64,000 nucleotides of DNA from Ruegeria sp. ANG-R (GCF_000813985.1 NZ_JWLJ01000001.1:1-64000), one strand, 5' to 3'. Counted from the stretch's first letter, positions 8,067 to 16,952 are shown. Numbers and translations are program-made. The notes: generated by a model not told the origin, from the sequence alone.

Positions 8067-9740
8067 ATGGATACGATACAGGAGATTTTCTTTCTGCCAC
8101 CCATGGCGGTTGCACGTCTGGGACCGGGCGAGACGCCGCTGGAAAGCTATGAGTGGCAGCAAGACATGGATGCCCACGGCAACAACAAGACAGTCATCCG
8201 GTCGAACATAACCCTGCGCGAAGTCGAAGATGGAAGCGTCACTGCCTACCTCCCCGACCCCGACACGATCCGCTTTCGCGACGAAGGCGGCGCGCTGCGT
8301 CCGGTTGCGCCGTTCTTTGAGCTGTGGGCGCGGATGCATGATGCCGAGACGGGCGAGGAATATGAGACACCGGTGACGCTGGACCTGCTCGACGATCAGA
8401 GCCTGTCGCTGCAGAACGTGCGTTATTCGGTCACCGTCGGGAACACCAAAGCCGAGCGTCGGACTGGCGACGCGGCTTGCGGGTTTCGTGCACGGGTCGA
8501 GATTGCGGGGCAGGATTTCACGCCGAAACCCCTGCTGGCCTTCAGCCCGTATACGTCCGAACAACAGCCGATGGTCTATGAGCATAACCCGATCCCGCTA
8601 GGCTCGATCCGCGCGATGCATCCGGTGCAGGGCCATGATGAGCCTGTCGACGGAGAGTTCATCGACCGCAGCATCCTGCGTCTGCGTTTTATGCCTCCGA
8701 AGGGTGAGGTCTATGGCCCGCCCGATGCGGCGTATGGCCCGGCAACCTTGGCCGTGCCGGGATATCAGAACGACCCGCCGAAATCGGAATATGGCCGCAT
8801 CCACGAAGTCGTCCCGGAACAGAACCGTATCCTGAACCCCGACACGCCTTGGTCGAAATGGATCATGATGTCTGGCACCTCAGATGACCCGGAGCCGCAT
8901 GATAGCTATGATGGCGCCCGTGTGGGCAATGACCAATCCTGGGGCGTGGCCGATGACACCAGTGATGGCGTGATCGAGGCGACGCTGGCTGTACGCGGCG
9001 AGCGTCTGACCGCGCGCGCAACGATCATGACCGGACCGCCCGATTTTGCACCCGATGCGCGGCCGTTCTATAGCCTTGAGGATGATCTGGCCGATCGTGA
9101 TCTGTCGCTGATCTCGGTAACTGAAGAAAACTATACCCAGGCCAAAGACGAGGTGGTCGATATCTTCCGCCGCGCCTTTGAAACCAACAGCCTGATCAAC
9201 CTCGACGATATCCGCGCGCAGGGTTTGAAAGACAATGCCAAGCTGCAGGCGAAGACCGGGATTTCCCCGACGCCGGGCTTGCCGTCAACCGACGCGAAAT
9301 CCATGACAGAGGAGGATGCAAGGCCACCCGACAAGATTGATGAACTGATCCGCCCGCAACCGATCTCAGTCTTTTCCAACTCCGTACCCAATGACCGGCT
9401 GCCCTATACAGTGGCGACGAAGTTCGTGCATGAGCAACTGATCGACGAGGCCAACCTGCTGGATTTCCTGCGACGCCGCCCGGATTTTGTGAAAACGCTG
9501 CTGCGCCCGCCTTACGGCATCCTGACCGAGCTTGAGACCGACCCGAACCCCGATCAGGCCCCGAACCCGGAGTTCCGCGATCCGCGGATAATTCGAGACT
9601 CGATGCACGACGCGCGGATGCCGCCGTATATGCGCGATTCCAACTATTACCCGCTATCCCTGTCACGCAGGCAATACCATCTGGTGATCTCGTTTATCGA
9701 CTATCTGGTCGCAGAGGAATCGGAGGCTCAGAATGTCTGA
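8067..9740 (+). CDS. LodA-like protein, N-terminal half (split quinone-oxidase relative)
   Basis: 557 aa; ATG follows GGGGGAGGG. Features of the LodA/GoxA family N-terminal region: PPMAVARLGPGE at 11-22 (family: HPAIGIARVGNS-like), a middle segment GNDQSWGVADDTSDGVIEA around 300, directly followed by a TGPPDFAPDARPFYSLED-type stretch, which matches the family's DDxSDGP...PPDFAP region. The C-terminus (YPLSLSRRQYHLVISFIDY) resembles the family's TxxQY-type helix. Only one Cys is present (in DAACGF), so it cannot by itself carry a Cys-Trp tryptophylquinone. It overlaps the next gene by 8 bases. My reading is that this and the next gene are two parts of a LodA-like protein. The family call is from memory of motifs, so moderate. 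Confidence 0.65.
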   Translation: MDTIQEIFFLPPMAVARLGPGETPLESYEWQQDMDAHGNNKTVIRSNITLREVEDGSVTAYLPDPDTIRFRDEGGALRPVAPFFELWARMHDAETGEEYETPVTLDLLDDQSLSLQNVRYSVTVGNTKAERRTGDAACGFRARVEIAGQDFTPKPLLAFSPYTSEQQPMVYEHNPIPLGSIRAMHPVQGHDEPVDGEFIDRSILRLRFMPPKGEVYGPPDAAYGPATLAVPGYQNDPPKSEYGRIHEVVPEQNRILNPDTPWSKWIMMSGTSDDPEPHDSYDGARVGNDQSWGVADDTSDGVIEATLAVRGERLTARATIMTGPPDFAPDARPFYSLEDDLADRDLSLISVTEENYTQAKDEVVDIFRRAFETNSLINLDDIRAQGLKDNAKLQAKTGISPTPGLPSTDAKSMTEEDARPPDKIDELIRPQPISVFSNSVPNDRLPYTVATKFVHEQLIDEANLLDFLRRRPDFVKTLLRPPYGILTELETDPNPDQAPNPEFRDPRIIRDSMHDARMPPYMRDSNYYPLSLSRRQYHLVISFIDYLVAEESEAQNV

Positions 9741-11493
9741 TCAACCCGGCCAAATCCGCGTCAAACCCCGCAACCTGACCGCCCGCGCGGCCTATAAGGT
9801 ACCGGGCAACCCCGACAACACGCGACTGGATGGATCGGTGGGCAATTGCTTTCCCGGTCTGGAAATGGATGTACGTAACCTTGATCGGCGCTTTTTCCCC
9901 GGTCTGGTGTTCAACGCCGCGCGCGTGCCGCTGAACCCCGTGCCTGAGGCGCCGAAGAATTCGCAGGGCTTCCATCTGGTCTTTGTCGATTATTTCTACG
10001 ACCCGATGCTGCCCGATAACAGCCCCGAAGAATGGGTGCAGACCTTGCTAGAGGCCTACAGCGGCGACGTGGGCGCAAATCTCAGCCAGGGGCGCTGGTT
10101 CCTGTCATGGGTCGAGCAGAGCGGTAAGCGCATCACCTTCAAGGAAGAAGACGGCACACCCTATGACGGGCTGATGATCTGGCGCTTTATCCGCAGTCTG
10201 GAACATGGCGATGACAAACCGGTCAGCATCGCGTTGGAGCGTCGCAATCACGAAGGTGAAGTGGATGCCGAGCAAGTTATCCTGCACGGTTTCCGGCGCC
10301 AGTACCGGACCGAGGCGGGTGTCTTCAGCGAAGCCTATGATCCCGGAGAGCTGACCCAGAGCCTCTGTAACCCATGGTCCCACGACTTCCGTGACTGCGG
10401 CTGCCACTACTGGCCCTCGAATCACCCCGATGTGGTGATGGCCGAGGTGGCTCATGACGATCAGTTGCCATCGGGCCAGTCTAAGAACCCGATCGAGGCC
10501 GAGACCTATCTGGATTGGCTGCGCTCGGACAAATCTCCATCCGGCAACGTGGCGGCGCTGAATACGGTGGAACAGAACCGCCCCTATCAGATCGACCACT
10601 ATCAGGTGAACCAGATGTGGAGCGAGCTGCCCATCGTCGTCGAAGGCCGCGAAACCGGTGAGGTCTATGAGGTTGATCCTGAATTGCCCGGCGTGGAGCC
10701 CTATGACACGCCGGAGGACATGATCAAGGACCTCAAGATACGCCTCGCCGCGATGGAAATGACGCTGAGCCTACAATATCTCTATGCCTATTTCTCGCTG
10801 GCCGATCCCGAAACGGCGGACACTCAGAAATGGCCGACACTGAAGGACGATCTGATCTTTGCGCGACGTTCCATTGCGGAGGTCGCGATTGGCGAGATGA
10901 CCCATATGCGCTGGGCAAACCAGCTGCTGTGGGAGCTTGAGCCTGAGGGGTATGAACCGATCCTGACCCCGTCTGAAACCCTGCCAGCAGGAAAGGGAAA
11001 GACGCAGCCCCGAGAACTGAGGCCTTTGACGGCCGAGGCGCTTGCGGATTTCATTGAGATCGAACGCCCCGGGGGCTTTATCGACCGCGCGTATGCACAG
11101 TGCGTGGCGACGCTGGAGCAGGAGGATTTGTTCCCGGAACGTCGCCTCTATGCGCTGGCGGTGCGGATCGATACGGACGGGGACGAGCATTTCCTGCGCT
11201 TTAGTCAAATGAAGGACGTTCTGGCCAAATATGACACGGGTGAGGGCACTCCTGCCTACTTGCGCCCGATTGAAATCGGCACCGAAGCACAGGCCAAAAC
11301 GGCGCTGGAACTCTACGCTAAGGTCAAGGATGGGTTGGCCAAGGCCTATACGCTTGAAGCGGCTGGCAAGTTCGAAGAGTCCCAGACCTATATCCAGCAA
11401 GTGCGCGATGACATGAAGCTGTTCCGGGCCGAGGGCGAAGCATTGGCCGCCAAAGGCATCGGCATTCCGTTCTGGACGGAGGCGAAGGCGTGA
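9733..11493 (+). CDS. LodA-like C-terminal half fused to a ferritin-like domain
   Basis: 586 aa, overlapping the previous gene by 8 bases, with GGAGGCTCAGA before the ATG. Residues 1-300 resemble the catalytic half of LodA/GoxA proteins: GNCFPGLEMD (Cys39), then CNPWSHDFRDCGCHYWPSNH at 212-231, which parallels the family's PW-x-x-DF-x-x-C...WWPAQRPD signature and offers Cys212, Cys222, Cys224, Trp215 and Trp227 as cofactor or cross-link residues. Residues about 325-480 form a ferritin-like domain of the VioB/RebD (iminophenylpyruvate dimer synthase) type: LAAMEMTLSLQYLYAYF, then IAEVAIGEMTHMRWANQLLW with an ExxH motif (Glu388, His391). No signal peptide. It likely carries the modified active site that the next two genes build. 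Function unknown. Confidence 0.65.
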   Translation: MSDQPGQIRVKPRNLTARAAYKVPGNPDNTRLDGSVGNCFPGLEMDVRNLDRRFFPGLVFNAARVPLNPVPEAPKNSQGFHLVFVDYFYDPMLPDNSPEEWVQTLLEAYSGDVGANLSQGRWFLSWVEQSGKRITFKEEDGTPYDGLMIWRFIRSLEHGDDKPVSIALERRNHEGEVDAEQVILHGFRRQYRTEAGVFSEAYDPGELTQSLCNPWSHDFRDCGCHYWPSNHPDVVMAEVAHDDQLPSGQSKNPIEAETYLDWLRSDKSPSGNVAALNTVEQNRPYQIDHYQVNQMWSELPIVVEGRETGEVYEVDPELPGVEPYDTPEDMIKDLKIRLAAMEMTLSLQYLYAYFSLADPETADTQKWPTLKDDLIFARRSIAEVAIGEMTHMRWANQLLWELEPEGYEPILTPSETLPAGKGKTQPRELRPLTAEALADFIEIERPGGFIDRAYAQCVATLEQEDLFPERRLYALAVRIDTDGDEHFLRFSQMKDVLAKYDTGEGTPAYLRPIEIGTEAQAKTALELYAKVKDGLAKAYTLEAAGKFEESQTYIQQVRDDMKLFRAEGEALAAKGIGIPFWTEAKA

Positions 11494-12800
11494 TCCCACC
11501 CGGCGCGCAGGTACATTTCTTTGAAACCGGGCATGGGGATCACCTGCTGGCCGTCGACGGCTCGCGCGTGTTTGACGTACCTGCGGGGACGGCGGCCCGG
11601 TTTGGGGTGATGGATGAACCCGGCCAAAGCGCTTTTCTCAGGTCGATGGGGCTCGATGGTACGCCGTTCATCAATGATGAGCCGCCGCAGGATATGCCCG
11701 TGCGGTCTCTGTCTTTGGCGGTGGCGCAGAAATGCAATCTGGCCTGCACCTACTGCTATGCAGCGGGTGGCGAATTTGGCGGCCCCGCGCGGAACATGGA
11801 ATGGGAGGTCGCTCAAGCATCGGTCGACCGGCTGGTGGCCGAGGCAGAGCCTGGCGTGCGGATCAACCTCGCCTTTCTGGGCGGCGAGCCCCTGATCAAC
11901 CGCGATTTGGTACGACGAACCACGGACTACGCCGTGGAGCGGGCGCGGGCAAACGGGTTGAGCGTCGGGTTCTCGATCACCACCAACGGCACGTTGCTGC
12001 GCCCCGAGGATGCAGTGTTTTTCGAAGAACATGGGTTTGCAGTTACCATCAGTTTGGACGGTGTGGGTGCGGTCCACGACAGGCTGCGCCCGAATCGCGG
12101 CGGGCGGGGCAGTTTTGACGCGATCCTGAAACGCGTTGAACCCTTGCTGGCCGCGCAACATCGTATGCAGGTGGGGGCCCGGGTGACGGTAACGCCGCAG
12201 AACATGGACCTGCCCGAGACGTTGGATCGGTTCGTGGCGATGGGTTTCCATTCGATCGGCTTCTCACCTTTGCTGGCCTCGCCCAATGGCCAGCATGAGC
12301 TGGACCGCAACGATTTGGATGAAATGCTGACCCAGATGATCCGTTGCGGTGGGGTGTTCGAGGCGGCGGTGACCGAAGGGCGGCGCTACCCATTCTCGAA
12401 CATGGCAGCGGCGATGCAGGAAATACATCGCGGTACGCATCGTCCCTATGCCTGCGGGGCAGGGGGCGGATATTTTGGTGTGTCTGCCGAAGGTGGTTTG
12501 TTCGCCTGTCACCGCTTTGTCGAGGATGAGGCCGGGGCTATGGGCGATGTTTATGATGGCCCTGATCTGCGGCGCGAAAACTGGCTGGCGGATCGCCACG
12601 CTCATACCCAATCGCCCTGTAAAACCTGCTGGGCGCGCTATCTCTGTGGCGGCGGGTGCCATCACGAGGTCATTCATCGCGGCCGCCCTGCCTGCGATTA
12701 TATCCGGGGATGGCTGCACTATTGCCTGCAAGCCTATGTCCGCCTGTCCGAGGTGCGACCGGACTATTTCGGCACACCCGCCCGGGCAGTTTCAGCCTGA
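11490..12800 (+). CDS. Radical SAM/SPASM peptide-modifying enzyme
   Basis: 436 aa with a GTG start that overlaps the upstream stop (GTGA), so translation is coupled. The radical SAM core shows CNLACTYCYA (Cys82, Cys86, Cys89 for the 4Fe-4S cluster), FLGGEPL and SITTNGT. The C-terminal SPASM part has YACGAGGGYFGVSAEGGLFAC, then CKTCWARYLCGGGCHHEV and further Cys, giving ligands for auxiliary clusters. Enzymes of this kind (anaerobic sulfatase maturases, QhpD) modify Cys or make thioether links in a protein partner. Here the partner is most likely the upstream ferritin/LodA-like protein with its Cys212/222/224 cluster. An inference from position; not shown by the sequence itself. Confidence 0.88.
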   Translation: MIPPGAQVHFFETGHGDHLLAVDGSRVFDVPAGTAARFGVMDEPGQSAFLRSMGLDGTPFINDEPPQDMPVRSLSLAVAQKCNLACTYCYAAGGEFGGPARNMEWEVAQASVDRLVAEAEPGVRINLAFLGGEPLINRDLVRRTTDYAVERARANGLSVGFSITTNGTLLRPEDAVFFEEHGFAVTISLDGVGAVHDRLRPNRGGRGSFDAILKRVEPLLAAQHRMQVGARVTVTPQNMDLPETLDRFVAMGFHSIGFSPLLASPNGQHELDRNDLDEMLTQMIRCGGVFEAAVTEGRRYPFSNMAAAMQEIHRGTHRPYACGAGGGYFGVSAEGGLFACHRFVEDEAGAMGDVYDGPDLRRENWLADRHAHTQSPCKTCWARYLCGGGCHHEVIHRGRPACDYIRGWLHYCLQAYVRLSEVRPDYFGTPARAVSA

Positions 12801-12804
12801 TCAG

Positions 12805-14259
12805 ATGCCGACCGATATCGAAACTGAAATCTGTGTGATCGGAGCGGGACCATCCGGAGCGTCCACGGCTCTGAGGCTGGCACAGCTCGGCCGTCGGGTG
12901 TGTCTGGTCGAGCGGGCAGCTTTCCCCCGGCAGCATGTCGGTGAATCTCTGCCCTCGTCTGTCTGGCCTATTCTGGAGGTGTTGGGTGTTGCCGAACGTG
13001 TTCTGCAGGCGGGTTTCTTACGCGCGGCGGGCTCGATACTGAATTGGGGCGGCGCGTTCGAGCGTCGAGGGGCCGACGGCAACCAGCCGGGGCTGCTGGT
13101 GGATCGAGGACAGTTTGATGCCCTGTTGCTGAAGGCCGCTTTGTCTGCCGGCGTACAGGTTGTGCAACCGGCTCGTGCATACCGTCCTGTGCGCGTCGAA
13201 AGCGGTTGGAAAATCCCGGTGCGCTCGGACATGGGCACGCATCAGATCCGGACACAGGTTCTTGTTGATGCCGCTGGCCGACAAGCCGGTCTGGGCCGCA
13301 GGTTTCGCCCAACGTCCAAGCCGCTATTGGCGCTTTATGCCTACTGGCAATCTCCGCCGGGCTTCGGTGCGCTGACACGGGTCGAAGCCGGTTCATCGCA
13401 CTGGTATTGGGGGGGGTCGCTGCCCGGAGGCATCGTCAATGCCATGGTATTTGTGGACCCGTCCGTTTGCACCGGGCTGGCCCCTGCGGCGCGGCGCGAC
13501 CTCTATCTGAATTTGCTCACGCAATCGACATTGCTGTCTCCTTGCCTAGAACAGAGGCGCATCGGTCCGGTCCGGCACTCCGACGCGACCAGCCGGTCCG
13601 AGACAACACCTCCGGCCTTCGATTTTCTCCGCGTTGGTGAGGCCGCTTTCTCGGTCGATGCACTGTCTTCTCAGGGGGTTCAACTGGCGATGGCGCAAGC
13701 CGTTCAGGCGGCGGTTGTCGTGAACACGCTTTTGATGAAACCGGAGTATTCAGATCTGGCACTGTCGTTCTACGCTGACAGGCAATCCGAGCGCGTGCAG
13801 ACCCATTCTGCGCTGGCTGCCGATTTCTATGCGCAGCAGCAAGCCGTCTGCCCGGCACCCTTCTGGGCCGAGCGGGCCGAACCGGTGGCGTGGCTGCCAG
13901 ATTTGCCGCGCGATCATAATCCGGAAGAATTGGACGGCGATCAGTTGTTGCGTCTTGCCCCCAAGGCTCGGTTGGCGGTGTCTGGTGTTCAAACGGCGAC
14001 TCTGATCGAACCTCGCGCTGTATTGATGCATCCAAATCTGCCGCGCCCTGTAGCGGTGTTGGATGACGTGCCGCTTGCCCCGCTTCTGCAGCGGCTCGGC
14101 GGATGGGCCACCGCCGATCACATCACCCAACAGTGGTCGGATACGTTGGATGCCCGGCGCGTGGCGCGAGTGCTTCGATGGCTCTGGTACCACAGGGTTT
14201 TGGTTCCGGTCGACGAAGACGATGTAATCCCGGTTTCCTCTGCCAGCCGAATGGCATAA
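12805..14259 (+). CDS. FAD-dependent monooxygenase, LodB/QhpG-like
   Basis: 484 aa from the ATG 4 bases after the radical SAM stop. The start places the Rossmann motif CVIGAGPSGAS at residues 10-20; then VERAAFPRQHVGESLP (GESL motif of the tryptophan-halogenase/GR2-type flavoproteins) follows at about 35-50, and VGEAAFSVDALSSQGVQLA (the second FAD-binding GD-type motif) near 275. The C-terminal ~120 residues are an extra helical domain. Family relatives include LodB (needed for cysteine-tryptophylquinone formation in LodA) and QhpG (Trp hydroxylation in quinohemoprotein amine dehydrogenase). By context it is a candidate to hydroxylate a Trp of the LodA-like pair. It ends the operon. Confidence 0.8.
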   Translation: MPTDIETEICVIGAGPSGASTALRLAQLGRRVCLVERAAFPRQHVGESLPSSVWPILEVLGVAERVLQAGFLRAAGSILNWGGAFERRGADGNQPGLLVDRGQFDALLLKAALSAGVQVVQPARAYRPVRVESGWKIPVRSDMGTHQIRTQVLVDAAGRQAGLGRRFRPTSKPLLALYAYWQSPPGFGALTRVEAGSSHWYWGGSLPGGIVNAMVFVDPSVCTGLAPAARRDLYLNLLTQSTLLSPCLEQRRIGPVRHSDATSRSETTPPAFDFLRVGEAAFSVDALSSQGVQLAMAQAVQAAVVVNTLLMKPEYSDLALSFYADRQSERVQTHSALAADFYAQQQAVCPAPFWAERAEPVAWLPDLPRDHNPEELDGDQLLRLAPKARLAVSGVQTATLIEPRAVLMHPNLPRPVAVLDDVPLAPLLQRLGGWATADHITQQWSDTLDARRVARVLRWLWYHRVLVPVDEDDVIPVSSASRMA

Positions 14260-14297
14260 GGTCCGCTCACGACGCCAACAGCCAACGAAGAGGTCGC

Positions 14298-15437
14298 ATG
14301 TCGCGTTTTGATGGGTACTTCCTGCGGCAATTGCTGGTGCTGTTCGGATTTTTCACCCTTGTTCTGGTCGGCGTCTTCTGGATCACCCGTTCAGTCAGCC
14401 TGTTCGACCGGGTGATCAGCGGCGGACAATCGGCGATAGTGTTTCTCGAATTCACAGCGCTGACCCTGCCGACGCTGATCCGGACCGTCATGCCCATGGC
14501 AGTCTTTGCAGCTGCGGTTTATGCGACCAATCGACTGAGCCGAGAAAGCGAAATGACGGTGATGCTGGCAACGGGCTCCAGCCCCTGGCGGCTTGCACGG
14601 GCGGTTTTGATGTTCGGGCTCAGTGCGGGTCTGATGATGGCGGTCATTAGTGTATTCCTGCGGCCTGCATCGGTCGATCAACTCGAACAGAGACAGGACG
14701 AAGTCGCCGGTGATGTTACTGCGCAGTTGCTGAACGAAGGTGAGTTCCTCCACCCGGCGGACGGTGTGACCGTCTATATCGGCGGTATCGATCTGGATGG
14801 AACGCTGCGCGAAGTCTTTGTCTCCGACCGGCGCGACGATATAAATCCTGTTAGTTATTCAAGCACTACGGCCTATCTGGTCAATCAGGCTTCGGGCATA
14901 CATCTGGTGATGCTGGACGGCGTTGCATTGCGATTTGATCAGGCTGGCAACACGCTGTCATCCACTCTGTTTGAAGATGCATCTTATGATATTTCGGAGC
15001 TGACTAAGAACTCGGAAATGGGCCACCGGAGCCTTGAGGCGATTCCAACGATCGAGCTGATCTGGGATCGGGAGGCCGTCTCTCAGAAGGATGATCTCAG
15101 CATTGGTCATTTGGTAGACGAACTGCATCAGCGGTTCTCGTGGATCGCCATATGTATCGCGGTTGCGTTGGTTGGATATTCAGCACTGATGCTTGGCAGC
15201 TTTTCGCGTTTTGGTTTGTGGCCGCAGATTTTTGGGGCCTTCACGATCCTGGTGTTGCTAGAAGGCGTGCGAGGATTCGTCTCACCCTTGGTGATTGAAA
15301 ACCCCCGGCTTTGGATGCTGCTTTATCTGCCGGCGATGTTGGGCGTCATCTTGTCTGGCCTTTTCCTGACCATCGCGGGACGCCCGCTTTTCCGCCGATC
15401 ATCGGGCAACAGGACCAAGGCCATTGCTTCCACGTGA
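14298..15437 (+). CDS. lptF: LptF/LptG-family permease
   Basis: 379 aa; ATG preceded by GAAGAGG. N-terminal membrane helices (about 11-31, 57-77, 98-120), a periplasmic beta-rich middle (about 125-270) and three C-terminal helices (about 288-355) match the YjgP/YjgQ (LptF/LptG) fold that moves lipopolysaccharide from the inner membrane with LptB. The N-terminal SRFDGYFLRQLLVLF start is typical. Usually lptF and lptG lie together; here there is no second permease gene beside it, and it follows the quinone-protein operon by 38 bases, so it may be read from that promoter too. Whether it is LptF, LptG or a paralogue cannot be settled here. Confidence 0.82.
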   Translation: MSRFDGYFLRQLLVLFGFFTLVLVGVFWITRSVSLFDRVISGGQSAIVFLEFTALTLPTLIRTVMPMAVFAAAVYATNRLSRESEMTVMLATGSSPWRLARAVLMFGLSAGLMMAVISVFLRPASVDQLEQRQDEVAGDVTAQLLNEGEFLHPADGVTVYIGGIDLDGTLREVFVSDRRDDINPVSYSSTTAYLVNQASGIHLVMLDGVALRFDQAGNTLSSTLFEDASYDISELTKNSEMGHRSLEAIPTIELIWDREAVSQKDDLSIGHLVDELHQRFSWIAICIAVALVGYSALMLGSFSRFGLWPQIFGAFTILVLLEGVRGFVSPLVIENPRLWMLLYLPAMLGVILSGLFLTIAGRPLFRRSSGNRTKAIAST

Positions 15438-15522
15438 TCGTGGGTACGCAAGGCGTAGATTTCTTTTGCGTTGCTGACCGGTCTCGCTAATCTGACCGGG
15501 CAAGCAGCGATAGGAGCGCGCC

Positions 15523-16113
15523 ATGCTGGACAAAAGCCACAAACCCACCTGGACCAGTTTTGAAGAGGCAACCAAGGCCGATTGGGATGCGGTCATGGAT
15601 TATGAAGAGGCTTACAATGCGGCGCTTCCGGACCGCATTCTTGACGCAATCCGATCGCTGGATGAAGAGTGGACGCCTTATCCCGTGAATAGGTATCAGC
15701 ACAGCCTGCAGGCTGCGACACGCGCCTATGAGGACGGTGCGGATGAAGAGCTGGTTGTGGCCGCTCTGATCCACGACACCGGCGATATCCTGTCGCCCTA
15801 TAACCATGGGGAATTGTCAGCGGCGATGATGAAGCCCTATGTCAGTGAGAAAACCCATTGGATTCTCAAGCATCATTGCGTGTTTCAGGGTTACTACTAC
15901 AACCACCATCTCGGCGGCGACCGCAACGCCCGCGACAAGTATCGCGACAGCCCCTACTGGGAGGATTGCCGTTATTTCTGCCACGAATACGATCAGAAAG
16001 CGTTCGACCCGGATTATCCGACCAAGCCGTTGGAGTTCTTCGAGCCCATGCTGCGCCGGGTGCTGAACAAGGGCGAGGGCCACATGGAACTGAACGAGAC
16101 CGCCGAGGATTAA
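15523..16113 (+). CDS. HD-domain protein, PhnZ/MIOX-like
   Basis: 196 aa; TAGGAG lies 9 bases before the ATG. The HD signature is present: YQHSLQAATRA (first His), LVVAALIHDTGDIL (HD pair), YNHGELSAAM (His) and ILKHHCVFQGYYY (His). The spacing resembles mixed-valence di-iron oxygenases of the PhnZ/TmpB group and myo-inositol oxygenase rather than nucleotide phosphohydrolases, but this is a resemblance only. No signal peptide. Its stop overlaps the 3' end of the convergent agmatinase gene by 4 bases. Role unknown; a link to the polyamine genes is not implied by the convergent arrangement. Confidence 0.7.
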   Translation: MLDKSHKPTWTSFEEATKADWDAVMDYEEAYNAALPDRILDAIRSLDEEWTPYPVNRYQHSLQAATRAYEDGADEELVVAALIHDTGDILSPYNHGELSAAMMKPYVSEKTHWILKHHCVFQGYYYNHHLGGDRNARDKYRDSPYWEDCRYFCHEYDQKAFDPDYPTKPLEFFEPMLRRVLNKGEGHMELNETAED

Positions 16114-16952
16114 CAGGCCGCCATCAGGCGATAGACGATCTGAGCGGCAGTAAAATCCCAGGCGGCATTGCCATCCGGGGCCAGTTCAACCACGTCGAAG
16201 CCTACGCATTTGCGGCCCTTCAGGGCATGTTCCACCAGGCGCAGTGCCTGATAATACCCCAGACCGCCTGGGACGGGCGTCCCGGTGGCAGGCATCTGTG
16301 ACGGGTCCAGACCGTCGACGTCAAAGCTGACATAGACCAGTTCTGGAAAGTCCTCGGGCAGATCGACCGAATGGATATTACAGGTCACCAATTCCTCGGC
16401 ATCCACGTGGAAGACATGGTTCTTGAGGCGGCTGTTGGCCTCTTCGCTGGAAAAGGCACGGACGCCGAACTGGGCAAGTCTGATGCCTTCCTCGGCCAGC
16501 AGGTGCATGACCGAGGCGTGGCTGTGCTTTTCTCCCTGATACGCGTTGCGCAGGTCGGCATGGGCGTCGATCTGAACAATGCCGATGGGCTGCTTGAGGG
16601 CACGTGTCACGCCGATAACTGCGCCATAGCTGAGCGAGTGCTCTCCGCCCAGCGTGACCGGCACTTTGCCTGCGCGGACGGCGGCCTCGGTGCGCTGGGC
16701 GAGGCGTTCCATAATTTCGGAAAGAGCAGCGTCACAATCCACGGGTTCTTCGGTGAAGATACCTTCGACGCAAGGTTCGGCGTGACCGGTGATGCGTTCC
16801 AGCTCGTTGCTGGCCTCGATGATCGCTTCGGGGCCTTTTGCGGTGCCTGAACCGTATGAGACAGTACGCTCCAGCGGCACCGGAATCACGCGAAACCGGG
16901 CGTCTTCGGTGCGTTCCGAGGCCGTTAGTTCACTGTCGAGGAAAATGCTCAT
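16110..16952 (-). CDS. speB: Agmatinase/arginase-family ureohydrolase
   Basis: 280 aa with the manganese-binding motifs of the family: GGEHSLSYG near 99-107, DAHADLR near 128-134 and SFDVDGLDP near 212-220. Predicted to split agmatine into putrescine and urea. It overlaps the upstream carboxynorspermidine decarboxylase gene by 4 bases, and an arginine decarboxylase lies 2.5 kb upstream in the same direction, so agmatine is a better guess than arginine or guanidinobutyrate. Last gene of the polyamine set; convergent with the HD-domain gene. Confidence 0.88.
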   Translation of the reverse strand: MSIFLDSELTASERTEDARFRVIPVPLERTVSYGSGTAKGPEAIIEASNELERITGHAEPCVEGIFTEEPVDCDAALSEIMERLAQRTEAAVRAGKVPVTLGGEHSLSYGAVIGVTRALKQPIGIVQIDAHADLRNAYQGEKHSHASVMHLLAEEGIRLAQFGVRAFSSEEANSRLKNHVFHVDAEELVTCNIHSVDLPEDFPELVYVSFDVDGLDPSQMPATGTPVPGGLGYYQALRLVEHALKGRKCVGFDVVELAPDGNAAWDFTAAQIVYRLMAAC

